Assembly (NCBI GenBank): GCA_030248215.1
Contig: JASANG010002954.1
Coordinates: forward strand, 124,001 to 188,000
Length of the DNA stretch: 64,000 nt
Reading direction: 5' to 3'
Source of the DNA: Enoplolaimus lenunculus
Lineage: Eukaryota > Nematoda > Enoplea > Enoplida > Thoracostomopsidae
The translations under genes and the position numbers were made by a program. A model generated the notes under the pieces. It made no database searches. It was not told where the DNA came from and saw only the letters and a program-made list of their open reading frames with translations. Positions 21,009 to 32,003 of the stretch are shown in pieces. Numbering within the stretch: position 1 is the first letter of the stretch; each line of letters starts with the position of its first letter.

Positions 21009-23167
21009 CAGCAGCCCATTTAACTTTAAAGGTCGTACAGTTTGTCCTCAGAACTCCAATCGAGTAAACTTTGCGGCTTAGATTAATTTGTTAAACCTTA
21101 GTTTTAGGTCTAAACATAGTTACCAATTTGTCACAAATTACTTTCTAAAAGTCATTGAAAATTAACCAATTATCTTGACGGCTTGATTGAGGCATCGAAA
21201 TGACGCTTTGTGATTGGATAAAAATATAGCTATAGAAATTAGACGACTACAAAGGTTAATAGATTAGTATCCAAAATTAAATCTCGAACCTGCTCCTTAA
21301 AACGGACTCTGATCCACGTACCCGTTTCAAATCGGCTTTTCGATTACACATTTCACCAAAAACTGGCTTTTTTGGCAACCGAAAGGTTGTATATATTTTG
21401 CTTAAAAACGCGGACAAGAAATTAACTTTCTAAAACTAAAAAATCAAGTTCAAATAAAGTATTTGCAAGTTTCCAACACTTAAATTAGCCGAAATGCTTG
21501 AATTTGTTCACAAATTCCGGAAAAACATTTTAAATTACGCTGAACAGCGGCGTTAAACGGTAAAAAACACTAATTACATAGGATGTTTCAGTAAAATGAA
21601 AACCTACAATTCCTCCAATAAAATATTTAACTCTATTTTATAAACTCGTAGATGCAACAATCATTGTCGTAAAAGACTTAAGCACTGTGGAAATATATAG
21701 AAAATTAAAAGACTAAACACACGAGCACCAACGAAAAGTTAATATTTGAACAGCGAAACGATTAAATTTAATTTGTTCATTTAAAAATTGTCAGGCGGCC
21801 AATAGCAGATTAGTTACTGTACACGATATAGGCTAAATTTTAACACTAAAATTACTAGCGTTTTCAGTGCTCTGTAGCCACAGCCAATAATGTGACAGGC
21901 TGGGCGTTTCGGTCGGCTTCGGTTCCTTTATTTCTGCGGAGACAATTTTACATCCATGTCAAAATATAGAAAGAAAAAAGTTATGAAAAAATGCTAAGAT
22001 TCCTAAGTTGCAACGTACTGAAAATGCGTTTGGCTTATCGCTCTGCGAGTGATATCTTGAAAGGAAAACATTGAACCTTTTCTTCCGCCGTTATATACGG
22101 CGCCCTGCGTGTCCTCCGTTTATGAATCCACAGCTATGCCCCTGGTCCCATATTTCCAAACGATTGTAGCACCCATCATCAGTTGCTGATAGGTCTTGTA
22201 ACTTTTGAACCAGTGAATGCTGAGGCTCCAAATTTGCCACATTATTTGCAGCTGATTTGCTCTACTCTTGTACCAATTTTGCGTTCAGCAACACTGCAAT
22301 TGTTAGCCAGTTTGAAACCCTTTGTATAAGCTACAGTTCCCGGAACAGTTAGAAGCAGAGTAAAATAAGCATGAATAACACAATACTTCACTGGAATTTT
22401 GACGAAGGTACAAAAAACTTTCAAATCGCTTAGAGGATTAGTTTAGCAGCGTTCCCCAGGTTCCAAGATAGCCTCCTTGAGGGATGGACGCCATGGTCCT
22501 GGCACTTTGTCCAGGAATTGAACTGCTTAAGCTTTTTTATGAAATCGAAAAAAATTTAAAACTTTTCATAAACAAAGGAGCCAAATCCTACATTGTCTAA
22601 TTTCATTGAGTTGAATGAATTGGTTTGCGACAGCATACAAGTCAACTCTCGATCCACCCGACAGAAATTGTTTTGTGATAAAATAAAGAAGAAAGTAGAA
22701 TGAGTAAATGGTAAAACTTATCAAGCGAAGCGACCAAGATACCTGACGTAATTTTGCCATTTTTTATGTATCTTGTAAGTCAAGTTTGCGCAATGCTGCT
22801 AGCTGGTTTGTTCCAGGTGTGACAAGCTGAGCCGCCGGAAAATGTGTAGTCAGTACATGGTCTAATCGGGAAAGATGTGCGTACTATAGCCCCCCACCGG
22901 CTCCCTACTTCGAGTGCTGAGATTTGGCAGTAGGGTACGTTTAGATCATGTATCTTTGAATTTCCAACTGTAGTGGAGACACGAATAAGAGGGGTAGACA
23001 GATATTTATTTCGCCTCTCCAGAGGGCAGCCACTCGCTATTCGGTTCTGGATTTTATATATTTTCAACATAACTAACTCCAATTGTTTGGACAACGGACC
23101 TTTAACTTATGCCAGCTGGCTTTCGATGGTTTAATACAGTTAATTAGCTTTGGACTATATACACTCA
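21009..23167. other. intergenic with two truncated elements
   Basis: 22150-22270 resembles family F ends (TAGCACCCATCATCAGTTGC). 22971-23060 is a family C end (TGTAGTGGAGACACGAATAA). No coding exon recognised in this 2.1 kb. Confidence 0.4.
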
Positions 23168-23304
23168 GGCCCGTAGCCAGCTCACCTTGCTATGGGAGGC
23201 TAAAAATGTTTCAGAAGGGCATTCAAAGTTTTTACTTAATGACTTACAAGCAATGTTGAAAATTTTCAAGGGACGGCCATAATTTTTCTATTAGCTACGG
23301 GTCC
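23168..23304. mobile_element. short TIR element, GGCCCGTAGC ends
   Basis: GGCCCGTAGCCAGCTCACC at the left and TATTAGCTACGGGTCC at the right are inverted. A one-ended relative is at 63090-63250 (GGGCCCGTAGCCAATGAAAC). Confidence 0.6.
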
Positions 23305-24159
23305 GACTACACTATTAAAACCTGAATATGCCGCAATGAATAAGTTGTGTTTTACTTTCAGTAATGAATGAAATTCTGTACTGAAATTAATTTGGTCCAA
23401 GAAGCGTTTACGCAATCTATTTTATTACGGTAATTGAGCTTGTGAACTAATTATTAATTGATAACTTTATTCATTGATGTTATGGGTTAAAATGTTCAAT
23501 AATTTGCTTATTATTCGGTACAGTTTGCGGAGCTAAGTCGAACGGTATTAAATTTTCAGCAATCAGACAATTGACTGACGAGTTTTGGTCAAATAACGGA
23601 TTTGGTGCTGCAAGCAACTTTCCAAATCGCGCCAAACCAGTTATTTGTCCATAACTCGTTAACCAGATGCCTGATCAGAGAAAATATTACACTATTCGAA
23701 TCAGCTCATCAAATCGCGTCCAGTGGTAAACATATTGTTAAACTTTTTGCCAAATAATTTTTTGGTTTCGGGAGGCAGTTAAATTCCAAAACTCAACTGT
23801 TTCAAAAATTCAAATTTTGTGTGTAGAATGATCAAGGAAAGTCATGAGAAACTGAAAGATAAAAAAATATTTTCAAAATCCAACCATTTTTGGACAAATG
23901 CCGGCTGGAGTGGATAATAAAAAAATCCCGACATTATATTCCCAACCGACCTTTGATAATACACCCCTGATGTATGTATATCTAACTTATTGTGCATTAT
24001 TAATATATATGTTCATAATTATTTGCCTAAATTAAATATATATATACGCAAACAAATACAAGTATAAATAAATAAATATACGTAGATGTAATATGAATGT
24101 ATATAAGTGTGTATGTAATTCTAAGTAAAACAGTACCATATAGAGTCCTTCACGAAAAG

Positions 24160-24487
24160 TTATCTGCGGATACGGTGGAGCTCGAACCCACGACGGACAC
24201 TGTTAAATCCAGTGAGTTCATTTTAACTCAGAATAAGTTGAATCAACTCAGAAGCCTAAGCTCTGAATTGGATTATTCAGAACTCATTACTCTGAATTGA
24301 TTCAACTCATTCTGAGTAAATTAACTCAACCGGAATTAAATCAGCTCAGAGCGAATTAATATGTACTGCAATTAACTCGAAAACGACACAAAATAGCTAT
24401 TTTTCTCTTGATTAATCAACTCACTGGAATTTACAGTGTACGGATTACCGGTCCGCTGCTTCAACCACTAAGCTACGCAGTCATGCA
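24160..24487 (-). mobile_element. tRNA-like sequence split by a foldback insertion
   Basis: On the minus strand GACTGCG-TAGCTTAGTGG (A-box) runs to ACCGGTAATCCGT; after a 240-bp insertion it resumes TCCGTCGTGGGTTCGAGCTCC (B-box). Without the insertion it reads as a tRNA-like SINE head. TCCGT appears on both sides of the insertion as a possible target duplication. Confidence 0.6.
24198..24437. mobile_element. family B-like foldback element inside a tRNA-like sequence
   Basis: CACTGTTAAATCCAGTGAGTT at the left and AACTCACTGGAATTTACAGTG at the right; the body repeats CTCAGA/GAATTGATTCAACTCA. A diverged relative of the CACTGCAAAAAATGGTGAGT family. Confidence 0.65.
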
Positions 24488-24503
24488 AGCTTTTCGCTAC
24501 AAG

Positions 24504-24692
24504 CAATGGCGGATTCATGGGGGGGCCACCCCGGCCGTTGCCCCCCCCCCAACAGCATCTCGACAAAAATTATATACTTAGCAATTTTGTGACAATAGGT
24601 CGTGGTTTGTGTGTGTGTGGGTCAAAAGTAAGTTTATTACCTGCGAAATTTTGCCCCCCCCCCACCATTTTGAGATCCTGGATCCGCCACTG
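24504..24692. mobile_element. hAT-type miniature element, CA(G)TGGCGGAT ends
   Basis: CAATGGCGGATTCATGGGG to AGATCCTGGATCCGCCACTG, with C-rich and GTGTGTG tracts inside. Flanks GCTACAAG (24496-24503) and GCTGCAAG (24693-24700) form an 8-bp duplication, 7 of 8 matching. Another CTGGATCCGCCACTG end is at 57736-57751. Confidence 0.85.
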
Positions 24693-24700
24693 GCTGCAAG

Positions 24701-25994
24701 TTACACGTTAAATCGATCAATTGACACGTTTTAAAATATTGTCGAAAACTGCGTGTTCAAATATTAACTTTGACAGTAGAATGCAGCAAAATGTGACAGT
24801 GGCTAGCGAACAGTTAGTGTGAATGACACATCACCACAACATTTTCAATATAGAAAACATTGACGCTAATACGATTTGACTGCATTTCATTACTGTATTT
24901 TGCAACCATCAAACAACAAATATTCGTCGTCACCCATTTCGCCTTAAAGCAATCGTGTAAAATATTAGTTAGCTAATTTGACCAGTTTCGTTGAACTCAA
25001 CCCCGCCGCAAAGCGATCAGATGTTTGCCATTATAGCTGAAACCAGCCGTAAGAGCCGACGACAGTAAACGGCAACGCGGAAACGGATACTCAAAATGCA
25101 CACGACTGTGATCAAAATAGCGGAAACTGAAAATGGATTTTGAAGTATAGTAAAAGTTTCAAAGATGTTTTATTGTTCATCCAACACAGTTGTTGAGTCT
25201 AGCAATTATATTCACTGAGTTTTCTAAAATTTGAACCAAAAACAGCAGAAGCAACCCAAATTTTTGAATGTTTTAAATTCAATTTCGTCACAGGTTTTTG
25301 TTGGAGTGATTAGCTTCAAGAGAGCACTTTCGAAAAAATTAGTTTTTCCGTTGAAAACAAATTTTCTCCTGCCATCAACGAAATGTACAGATACCAAAAT
25401 TTTCACCGATGCCGATACCGATGCCGGTTCTTATTTTAAAATTTTGCCGATGCTGAACCGATGCCGATGCCGATGCTGATTTCAACTTTAATACATCATG
25501 CTTAATCAACAAATAGGATACTACATTACATCATTATATGAAGACTTAAACCCTGACCATCATAAACGATTAGAAATATATAAGAACGGTTCATTTCAAT
25601 AAATTTTATAAAACACATACGTAAAAGAGATAACAGATTTCCTGACCAGACCTCAGATATATATGCGCGCAGAACAGGAACTGATAGCATTTCAACTGAA
25701 CTGACTATTGTATGTGAAAAAAGTATCGGCAAAGAATCGGTCATTTTTACATTTTTCAACAGTGTCGATCCCGCGATACTGACGAAAACTGCCGATTATT
25801 ACTGATGCCAATGCTGATTAACGGCACATCCGGGCGTACCGACTTATAAACCGCCACGTTGGGCCAGTACTGTAGTAGGATGGTTCCTATACGACCATGA
25901 CTCACTAAGCCCGTTTTACCATCATTTGTACGCACCTGTTCAGCGTTCTAGTCGTAGAACAGCATGAGCCGATGGGACAGTTTTTGACCTTTCA
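24701..25994. other. intergenic with degenerate GATGCC repeats
   Basis: 25403-25475 and 25795-25830 contain CCGATGCCGATACCGATGCC-like phrases, perhaps ends of one decayed element. No coding signal. Confidence 0.4.
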
Positions 25995-25999
25995 ATTGG

Positions 26000-26730
26000 T
26001 CCCTGCTATTTTGACGGGTGTACCTTTTTTCCGTAGGACTGCAATACAATAGACTATTTTTGGCTTAAACTTAGGCCCAGGTTTAGTTTCAAGATTATTC
26101 TTACGCAAAAGCTTAGGTTTGTGCTTAAAAATATATTTATTTCCTACTGTTACGCGTTTCAAAATAATATTGGCCTTACAATTTATAGTCACTATGTACC
26201 TGATCCCATTTTGCTAGATTTTAACCAATTTGCGTATAGACCCACAGTTCCACCACGGGACTGCAATACAGTAAGCTTAGTTTTTAGGCAATTTTTGGCT
26301 TAGACTTAAGCTTAGGTCTAGGTTTAGTTTCAGGTTCATGCTTACGCATGAGGCTTTAGGCTTAACAATATACTTGTATGTAACTACTGTTACGCCCCTT
26401 AAAGTAACATTCACTGCAAAACATGGGGAGTCAAATTGACTCTCTGGGAAATAGGCTTTTCCTGACTACACAAACTGAGTCAAAATTTTGACTCCACCAG
26501 AGTCCAATTCGACTCACTGAATCGTTCAGTGAGTCGAATTTAACTCCGGCGGAGTCGAATCCGACTCAGTTTGTGTAGTCAGGAAAAGCCTATTTCCCAG
26601 AGAGTCAATTTGACTCACCATTTTTTACAGCGTTGGCGTCACGATTTATAGTCGCTATATGACATGATTCTATTTTGCTACGTTTTAACCAATTAACGTT
26701 TACACCCACCGTTCCAGCGTTGCAAGCATT
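26000..26730 (-). repeat. tandem duplication of a family A element with its flank, one copy re-invaded
   Basis: The element end (AAAATAATATTGGCC) plus flank (ACAATTTATAGTCACTAT...GATTTTAACCAATT) at 26150-26230 recurs at 26400-26690 (TAACATT...TTGGCG, ACGATTTATAGTCGCTAT...GTTTTAACCAATT). In the second copy a family B element splits the terminal ACATT/TTGGC. Confidence 0.7.
26412..26632. mobile_element. family B foldback element, intact
   Basis: CACTGCAAAACATGGGGAGT to TTTTTTACAGCG. The arms (GTCAAATTGACTCTCTGGGAAATAGG / CCTATTTCCCAGAGAGTCAATTTGAC, in parts) are almost perfect complements. Inserted into the end of a family A copy. Confidence 0.85.
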
Positions 26731-26732
26731 TT

Positions 26733-27536
26733 CACCCCCTAAAAACTGATTAATATTATTGGTGACACCAAAACGTCACATAGTGTCACAGTAATTGACG
26801 CAAATTTACATTGACGATAACAAAGTTTATTATATTTGTATGCGAATTAAATTTTTTTTCACTGTTTAATTTATCTTTACATTATTTCTTTTCTTTTTTG
26901 TTTACTCTTTCTCTTGCCGATTGCGTCAGGAGTTCGGTCGCTGTCGTACCAATGAAATTTGGGAATGTCACACGGAGTGTTGGTGGATCCAGTATTTTTT
27001 TGACGGGACCGCCGTCCACATACGTAGTCATGGAAACTCGCGAGCGAAGCGTACAAGAAGTCAAATGCTACTTTAATGCTTAGTTTTGTTTAGTAAATTT
27101 TAGTTTGAATACCTTTCTGGGAAGCTCACACGCGTTGGTGTCCACCACTAGTATTTTAGTTCTTAAACCACACCGTATTAACGAATGAAAGATATCGAAC
27201 CCAAATTCGAGGTACGCCCTCACCCCCCTCTCCCCTCTGGGTGCTTTTGCGTTGACCTTTCTTTCATGTTTCTTTACGGTGGTACCTGTTCCGCCGAGGG
27301 GGTAAGACGCCGTCCTTTGAATATTTGCGCAAATAAAGCCAGGACCGTTTTTGAATATTTTTATTTTATGCCAGACAAAAATTATCTCTTTTTCGCTTTG
27401 AAATGTTCTTGACCCTTCGACCCACAACTCCTGGTCGACAGCCTGTCCCTGACGTTCCATTGTTGGTGCCGTGGATTAGGCGAAATATAGCAAACTTTCC
27501 TCGGTCGCATTCCGCGATTATATATATATATGTATG

Positions 27537-27570
<34 letters not shown>

Positions 27571-28020
27571 TGTATATACTTTTACACATTCAAAAACACA
27601 GCAAAATGCAATGTGACAACGGCTCACGAGATTATTTTTATTCGGTCATCAAAAATTAAATGCGCATAAGATTTTTTACTAGTTTTTAATTATCAATAAA
27701 ACTTTTAGGCAGCGCTGGACTGGCACAAAGTTGTGGCCGTTGCATTTTGTTTTATAACCAATTGCCCGCTGACGATTTAGAAAATAGTATTAAACATAAC
27801 CATGAATTTTTTGTGGGTGGCTCAAAATCCAATCGGCAGAGTAGGTATTTGACCGGTACGCCATATTATATGGTCATTTCACCCCTGACTTTAGTAAAAC
27901 AATTCATTATGGTTGTTACTTGGTTTGGCGGTTGGTTTAAACATGTGTATATGTCGTTGGTCAATCTGCTATTCTGAGGATAATGGATCCTTTCAGGCCA
28001 AATAGCAATTTAGTAAACTG
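26733..28020. other. intergenic, microsatellite and unexplained GC-richer patch
   Basis: 26920-27065 is less AT-rich (GGGACCGCCGTCCACATACG) with a 90-codon frame lacking recognisable motifs. 27521-27582 is (GTAT)n. 27200-27480 has pyrimidine-rich sequence without identifiable content. Confidence 0.35.
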
Positions 28021-28350
28021 TACTGTAGTGACCCGAATAAGAGGAGAGACTGATATTTATTTGGCGTCTCCAGAGGGTACCCCCTGATATTCGGTTACGG
28101 ACTGTTATTTGTTTTTAACCCGCTCTCCGCTACCCTTCGTTACTGATACATATCCGGTACTGCAACTATTAGTTGAATTAAACGTTTAACGTTTATTTGT
28201 CTTGTGTCAATAGCTTGAGCGATCATGCAAGGTTTACTTTGGAATGTACTTTCAAAATTTAAGTACGCATTAAAGTTTCGAACTCAAATTATTTGGTCCT
28301 GGAGTCATTTATGCGGTGTAATTAGGGATAATTTACATTTATGGACTAAA
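28021..28350 (+). mobile_element. family C element, right part decayed
   Basis: TACTGTAGTGACCCGAATAAG at the left and the usual body (CCGGTACTGCAACTATTAG, CTTGTGTCAATAGCTTGAGC); it fades after CTGGAGTCATTTATG. Confidence 0.68.
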
Positions 28351-28535
28351 ACGGTTTTTGCAAGATTACTGGTTACAGGTTTATCGATTGTCTTAAAAAC
28401 GACATTATCTGAGCTTTTGAACTAACCCATCAATATAAATTCAAGCTAGAACGCCGAACATACGTAATATATATTAATAAAACAAACGTATGCAAATCGC
28501 TATTTTCCAAAAAACAACTTAGTCTTGCAAATATT

Positions 28536-28722
28536 GGCCCATGTAAATATCAGGGGCGGAGAGTTTTTCTGGGGACTAGAATAGAGTAAGCTTAAGATTT
28601 AGGCTATTTTTTGCTTGGCTTAGGTTTAGCCTTAGGCTTAGGAATATTCTCATTGTTACGCTTAGGCTTAGGTTTAGGAATATGCTTATAATACTGTTCC
28701 GCCCCTGTTCTTTACATTGGCC
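28536..28722 (-). mobile_element. family A element, complete
   Basis: GGCCCATGTAAATATCAGGG to CCTGTTCTTTACATTGGCC; CAAATATT (28528-28535) and GAAATATT (28723-28730) flank it. Confidence 0.85.
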
Positions 28723-30329
28723 GAAATATTGCAGCCAGTTTGACTAGTAATTCTGACAAATTAATGATTGAAAACACTAATTGCGAGAATTGCCAATATT
28801 AATTGAAAAACCTCAAAAATCAATAAGAGTTCAACATTGGGCGAAATCTGTATAACTTTTATCAAAATAAAACATCAGTTCAATTCCGGTCGACTTAAAC
28901 TTTTATCTCTGAAATTGGTTTATAAGCTTAAAATTGGGGAAAGATTTTAACGATTTATCTTTTAACTCAATCACTGATTTTCAAACTTTGGATTCATATC
29001 TGTGTCTCGTTCTGCGAACAATAAATGCGGTTGAGTTAAACTTTACCTTGGAAATTAGTAAGCACAAAAATTCACCAAAATTTTTCAACTTATCTTTCAA
29101 CTGAACTAGAAAATTACACAAGTTTTAGATTTAAATCTATAATTCTTTCCCGAAACGCAATTATTTTCCTAGCAATTGCTGTTGTTGCTGGTCTTTATTA
29201 AGATTGTCTTAAATTTATACGTTTTCACGTTATGATATTAACGGTCAATGGTCAAAAATGTAACGACAAAATTGTAATGTTTATAATCGAATTAGTTATC
29301 AGTTTTATAATATTTAACATTTAGCACAGATTTCTAATATTAATATATATATATTTTCAACTATTAAACTGTACAATTTTAGAAATTTTCTTGCGTTTCC
29401 CTCAACATAAAAGAATATTGAAACTTTAGTCCCTGTGAAAATCGCGGACGCAACGGTTTTCGGTGTGTCTGGAATAGAGTAAGCTTAATGCTTAAGACTA
29501 ATTTTTTTTGCTTAGGTTTCGGTTTAGATATAAAGCCTCCACATAAAAATATTGAAACTTTAGTCCATGTGAAAATCAGAGATGGAACATGTCATACGCT
29601 CTCGCTTTGGGTTAGGCTTAGGAAGTTGCTTATACTACTGTTACGGCCCTCTTCTCCTACAATGAACCTTAAACCTAACTTATAACAAAAATTAATGTAT
29701 TTTTAATGTGTCCAACTACTGAAGCTTAATCTGCTATTACTTTTGATTCAAATAAGGATCGTAGCAAGCATTTCAATTCGCGAGGACATATATGTATATA
29801 ACATCATTTATAAGGAAAATCTTTGACCCCTGGAAACACAAGCTTACCGTGTTCGGATGCGGTCACCCATCAACCTACTGACGGAGCTCAAACTTGTTTC
29901 ACTTCAGTGAGCGAACGACAAGTGGAGCTTTGACCTATTGTATAGTTTGTTAAAAAGGTTTTTCATGTTTCCAAAATTTTGGGAAGACTCGTCCCGTCTA
30001 TCCGGTGCCGTGAATTCGACCTCTGATTAAAATCAGTCAACTTAAATATGAAATTTATAAAACACTTGACGTTCATTTGAAAATAATACCCGTAACAGAT
30101 GCGTGGGTGCAACAAAAAATGTTATCTAAAAATAAATAAAAAAAATTAACAAAAATACAACCATAAAATACATAAAAGTTAAATTGTAAAAGTTCGATAA
30201 TTAAATTATAATAATCGTATCATTGTTTGGTACAAATATCCGTAAAGACAGGTAAAACGGGCAACCAATACGATATCTTGAACTTTGTTCATGGACAAGA
30301 AAATATTATTCAAACCGACTTTAGAATAC
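28723..30329. other. intergenic; degenerate family A copy at 29420-29665
   Basis: 29420-29665 has GGAATAGAGTAAGCTTAATG, TTGCTTAGGTTTCGG and a second CATGTGAAAATCAGAG left end, so two decayed copies are joined. The remainder is AT-rich with nothing recognised. Confidence 0.45.
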
Positions 30330-30761
30330 ACTGTAAATTTGAAGGAAGTTTGACTCAGAATGAGTTGAATCACTCAGTTTTATCGGTTCAGAAATTGCAC
30401 TAAAGTGCATAATTCCACGAAAATAATCGATATTCATCGCACGCCAGAAAATATTTCAAATTAAAACAAATTGTCTTAAAATTTGGCCAGATTCTCTTCT
30501 ACAATAGAGCGAAACAAACTTGACTATGCGTGGATTACGTAACTGGTTACATTCTGTGTACAAAAGAATTTGCCCAGCGCACGTTGCGTTTTTAGTCCCG
30601 ATTATATTCGTAATTCTTATGTTCGCTGTTTGTTTCAAGTGATGACTATCGCCTAATTAAAGCAGGATCGGGCAAATATACAACGCGCGCTAGTAACCTT
30701 TGTATTTTGTGGCACCACTGTAGTTGCACACTCTTATATCGTAGGGCTAGGGCGATCATCC
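30330..30761. other. fragments of family B and of the GAGTGGATGATC foldback family
   Basis: 30330-30385 is one end of a family B element (CACTGTAAATTTG...GACTCAG). 30545-30600 (ACATTCTGTGTACAAAAGAA) and 30705-30761 belong to the foldback family described at 30762. Confidence 0.5.
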
Positions 30762-31078
30762 ACTCTTGGTGTAAGCAAGAGTGGATGATCACTCTTTATA
30801 ACAAGAGTGTGCAACAGGATACATTCTGTGTATTAAAGAATGTACCCGGCACGCGTTGCATTTTTGTTCGACCAACCCTCAATCAGGGGGGGTTTATGCA
30901 AGAGATTTACAGTATTGCTCCTAGCATTACTATGGTATAAAACTGCATACAGACCCCTAAACAAGGGGGGTAGGCCAAAAATAAAACGCGGGCTGGTACA
31001 TTCTTTAATACACAGAATGTACCCAGTTGCACACTCTTGTTATAAAGAGTGATCATCCAATCTTGGTGTAAGCAAGGA
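30762..31078. mobile_element. foldback element with TTGGTGTAAGCAAG at both edges
   Basis: CAAGAGTGGATGATCACTC...GAGTGTGCAAC at the left and GTTGCACACTCTTG...GTGATCATCCAATCTTG at the right are inverted; inside, ACATTCTGTGTATTAAAGAA recurs as its complement. TTGGTGTAAGCAAG occurs at 30764 and again at 31062. Diverged relatives: 31200-31300, 48275-48590, 1498-1630. Confidence 0.75.
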
Positions 31079-31305
31079 AAAAATCAATAAAAGTTGATTT
31101 TCTATAAACGGATGTGTATATATATTTCAATGTTAGTGTCTATAGCATGCAACAGCAATGCTTCAGAAATGGTGCTTTGTGTGGCTAAAATGCAACGCGC
31201 GCTGGTGCATTCTGTTCCATACAGTTTAGCAATTTTTTGCCAAAATTAACTGCAAAATTCGACCAAGAGTAGATGATCATCTTTAGCCAAGAGTATGCAA
31301 CTATA

Positions 31306-31477
31306 AGCCCATGTACAGAACAGGGCCAGAACAGTAGTATAATCATATTTTTAAGCCTGGGACTAAGATGAGCCTATCCCTAAGCCTAAGCCTAAGCAAA
31401 AAATATAGTCTAAAGCTTAAACTGACTCTATTCCAGCCCCTTCGGAAAACGATCCGTCCATGTTCTATGCATCGACC
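31306..31477 (+). mobile_element. family A element inside a foldback-family fragment
   Basis: AGCCCATGTACAGAACAGGG to ATGTTCTATGCATCGACC; flanks CAACTATA and AAACTGTA (6 of 8). The left flank (GAGTATGCAACTATA) is part of the GAGTGGATGATC family. Confidence 0.7.
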
Positions 31478-31736
31478 AAACTGTATACATATACATTTTG
31501 TTCAGAAAATAGCATATCGAAAGACTAAAGCGTTTTAGAGTTTGCTATTCCCCGCCCGTAGCATTGTAGCTTAAGTTAGAGATTCTTTAAGTTTGCTTAA
31601 AGTTTACTGATTTTTTCACAGTTCACGCTGTTAAACATAAAATTTGAAATAAAAAAACGTACTCATGTAATTATTGTTATTTGAGTAAATAGACCTGCGT
31701 ATATTTTCGATTGTTAATGCTCTTTTTCAATTCGTT

Positions 31737-32003
31737 GGCCCATGTAAAGATCAGCGGCGGAACTTTTTGCTGTCGGACTGGAATAGAGTAAGCTTAAGCT
31801 TTACGCTAATTTTTTTGTTTGGCTTAGGCTTAGGCTTAGGCTTAGGAATATGTTCATTCTTACGTTTAGGCTTCGGCTTAGGAATATGCTCATTCTTACG
31901 CTTAGGCTTAGGCTTCGGAATATGCTCATTCTTACGCTTAGGCTTAGGCTTACGCTTACGCTTAGGAATATGGTTACAATACTGTTCGGCCCCTACATTG
32001 ATC
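31737..32003 (-). mobile_element. family A element with the longest TTAGGC tract of the 28-33 kb stretch
   Basis: GGCCCATGTAAAGATCAGCG to GTTCGGCCCCTACATTGAT. The (C/T)TTAGG repeat blocks are separated by AATATG(C/T)TCATTCTTACG spacers. AATTCGTT flanks both sides (31729-31736 and 32004-32011), a perfect 8-bp duplication. Confidence 0.87.

Noticed and set aside
26811-27083. A 90-codon frame in a GC-richer patch.
   Set aside because: No motif, the hydrophobic start is a T-rich tract, and the splice context is poor; noted as unexplained sequence only.
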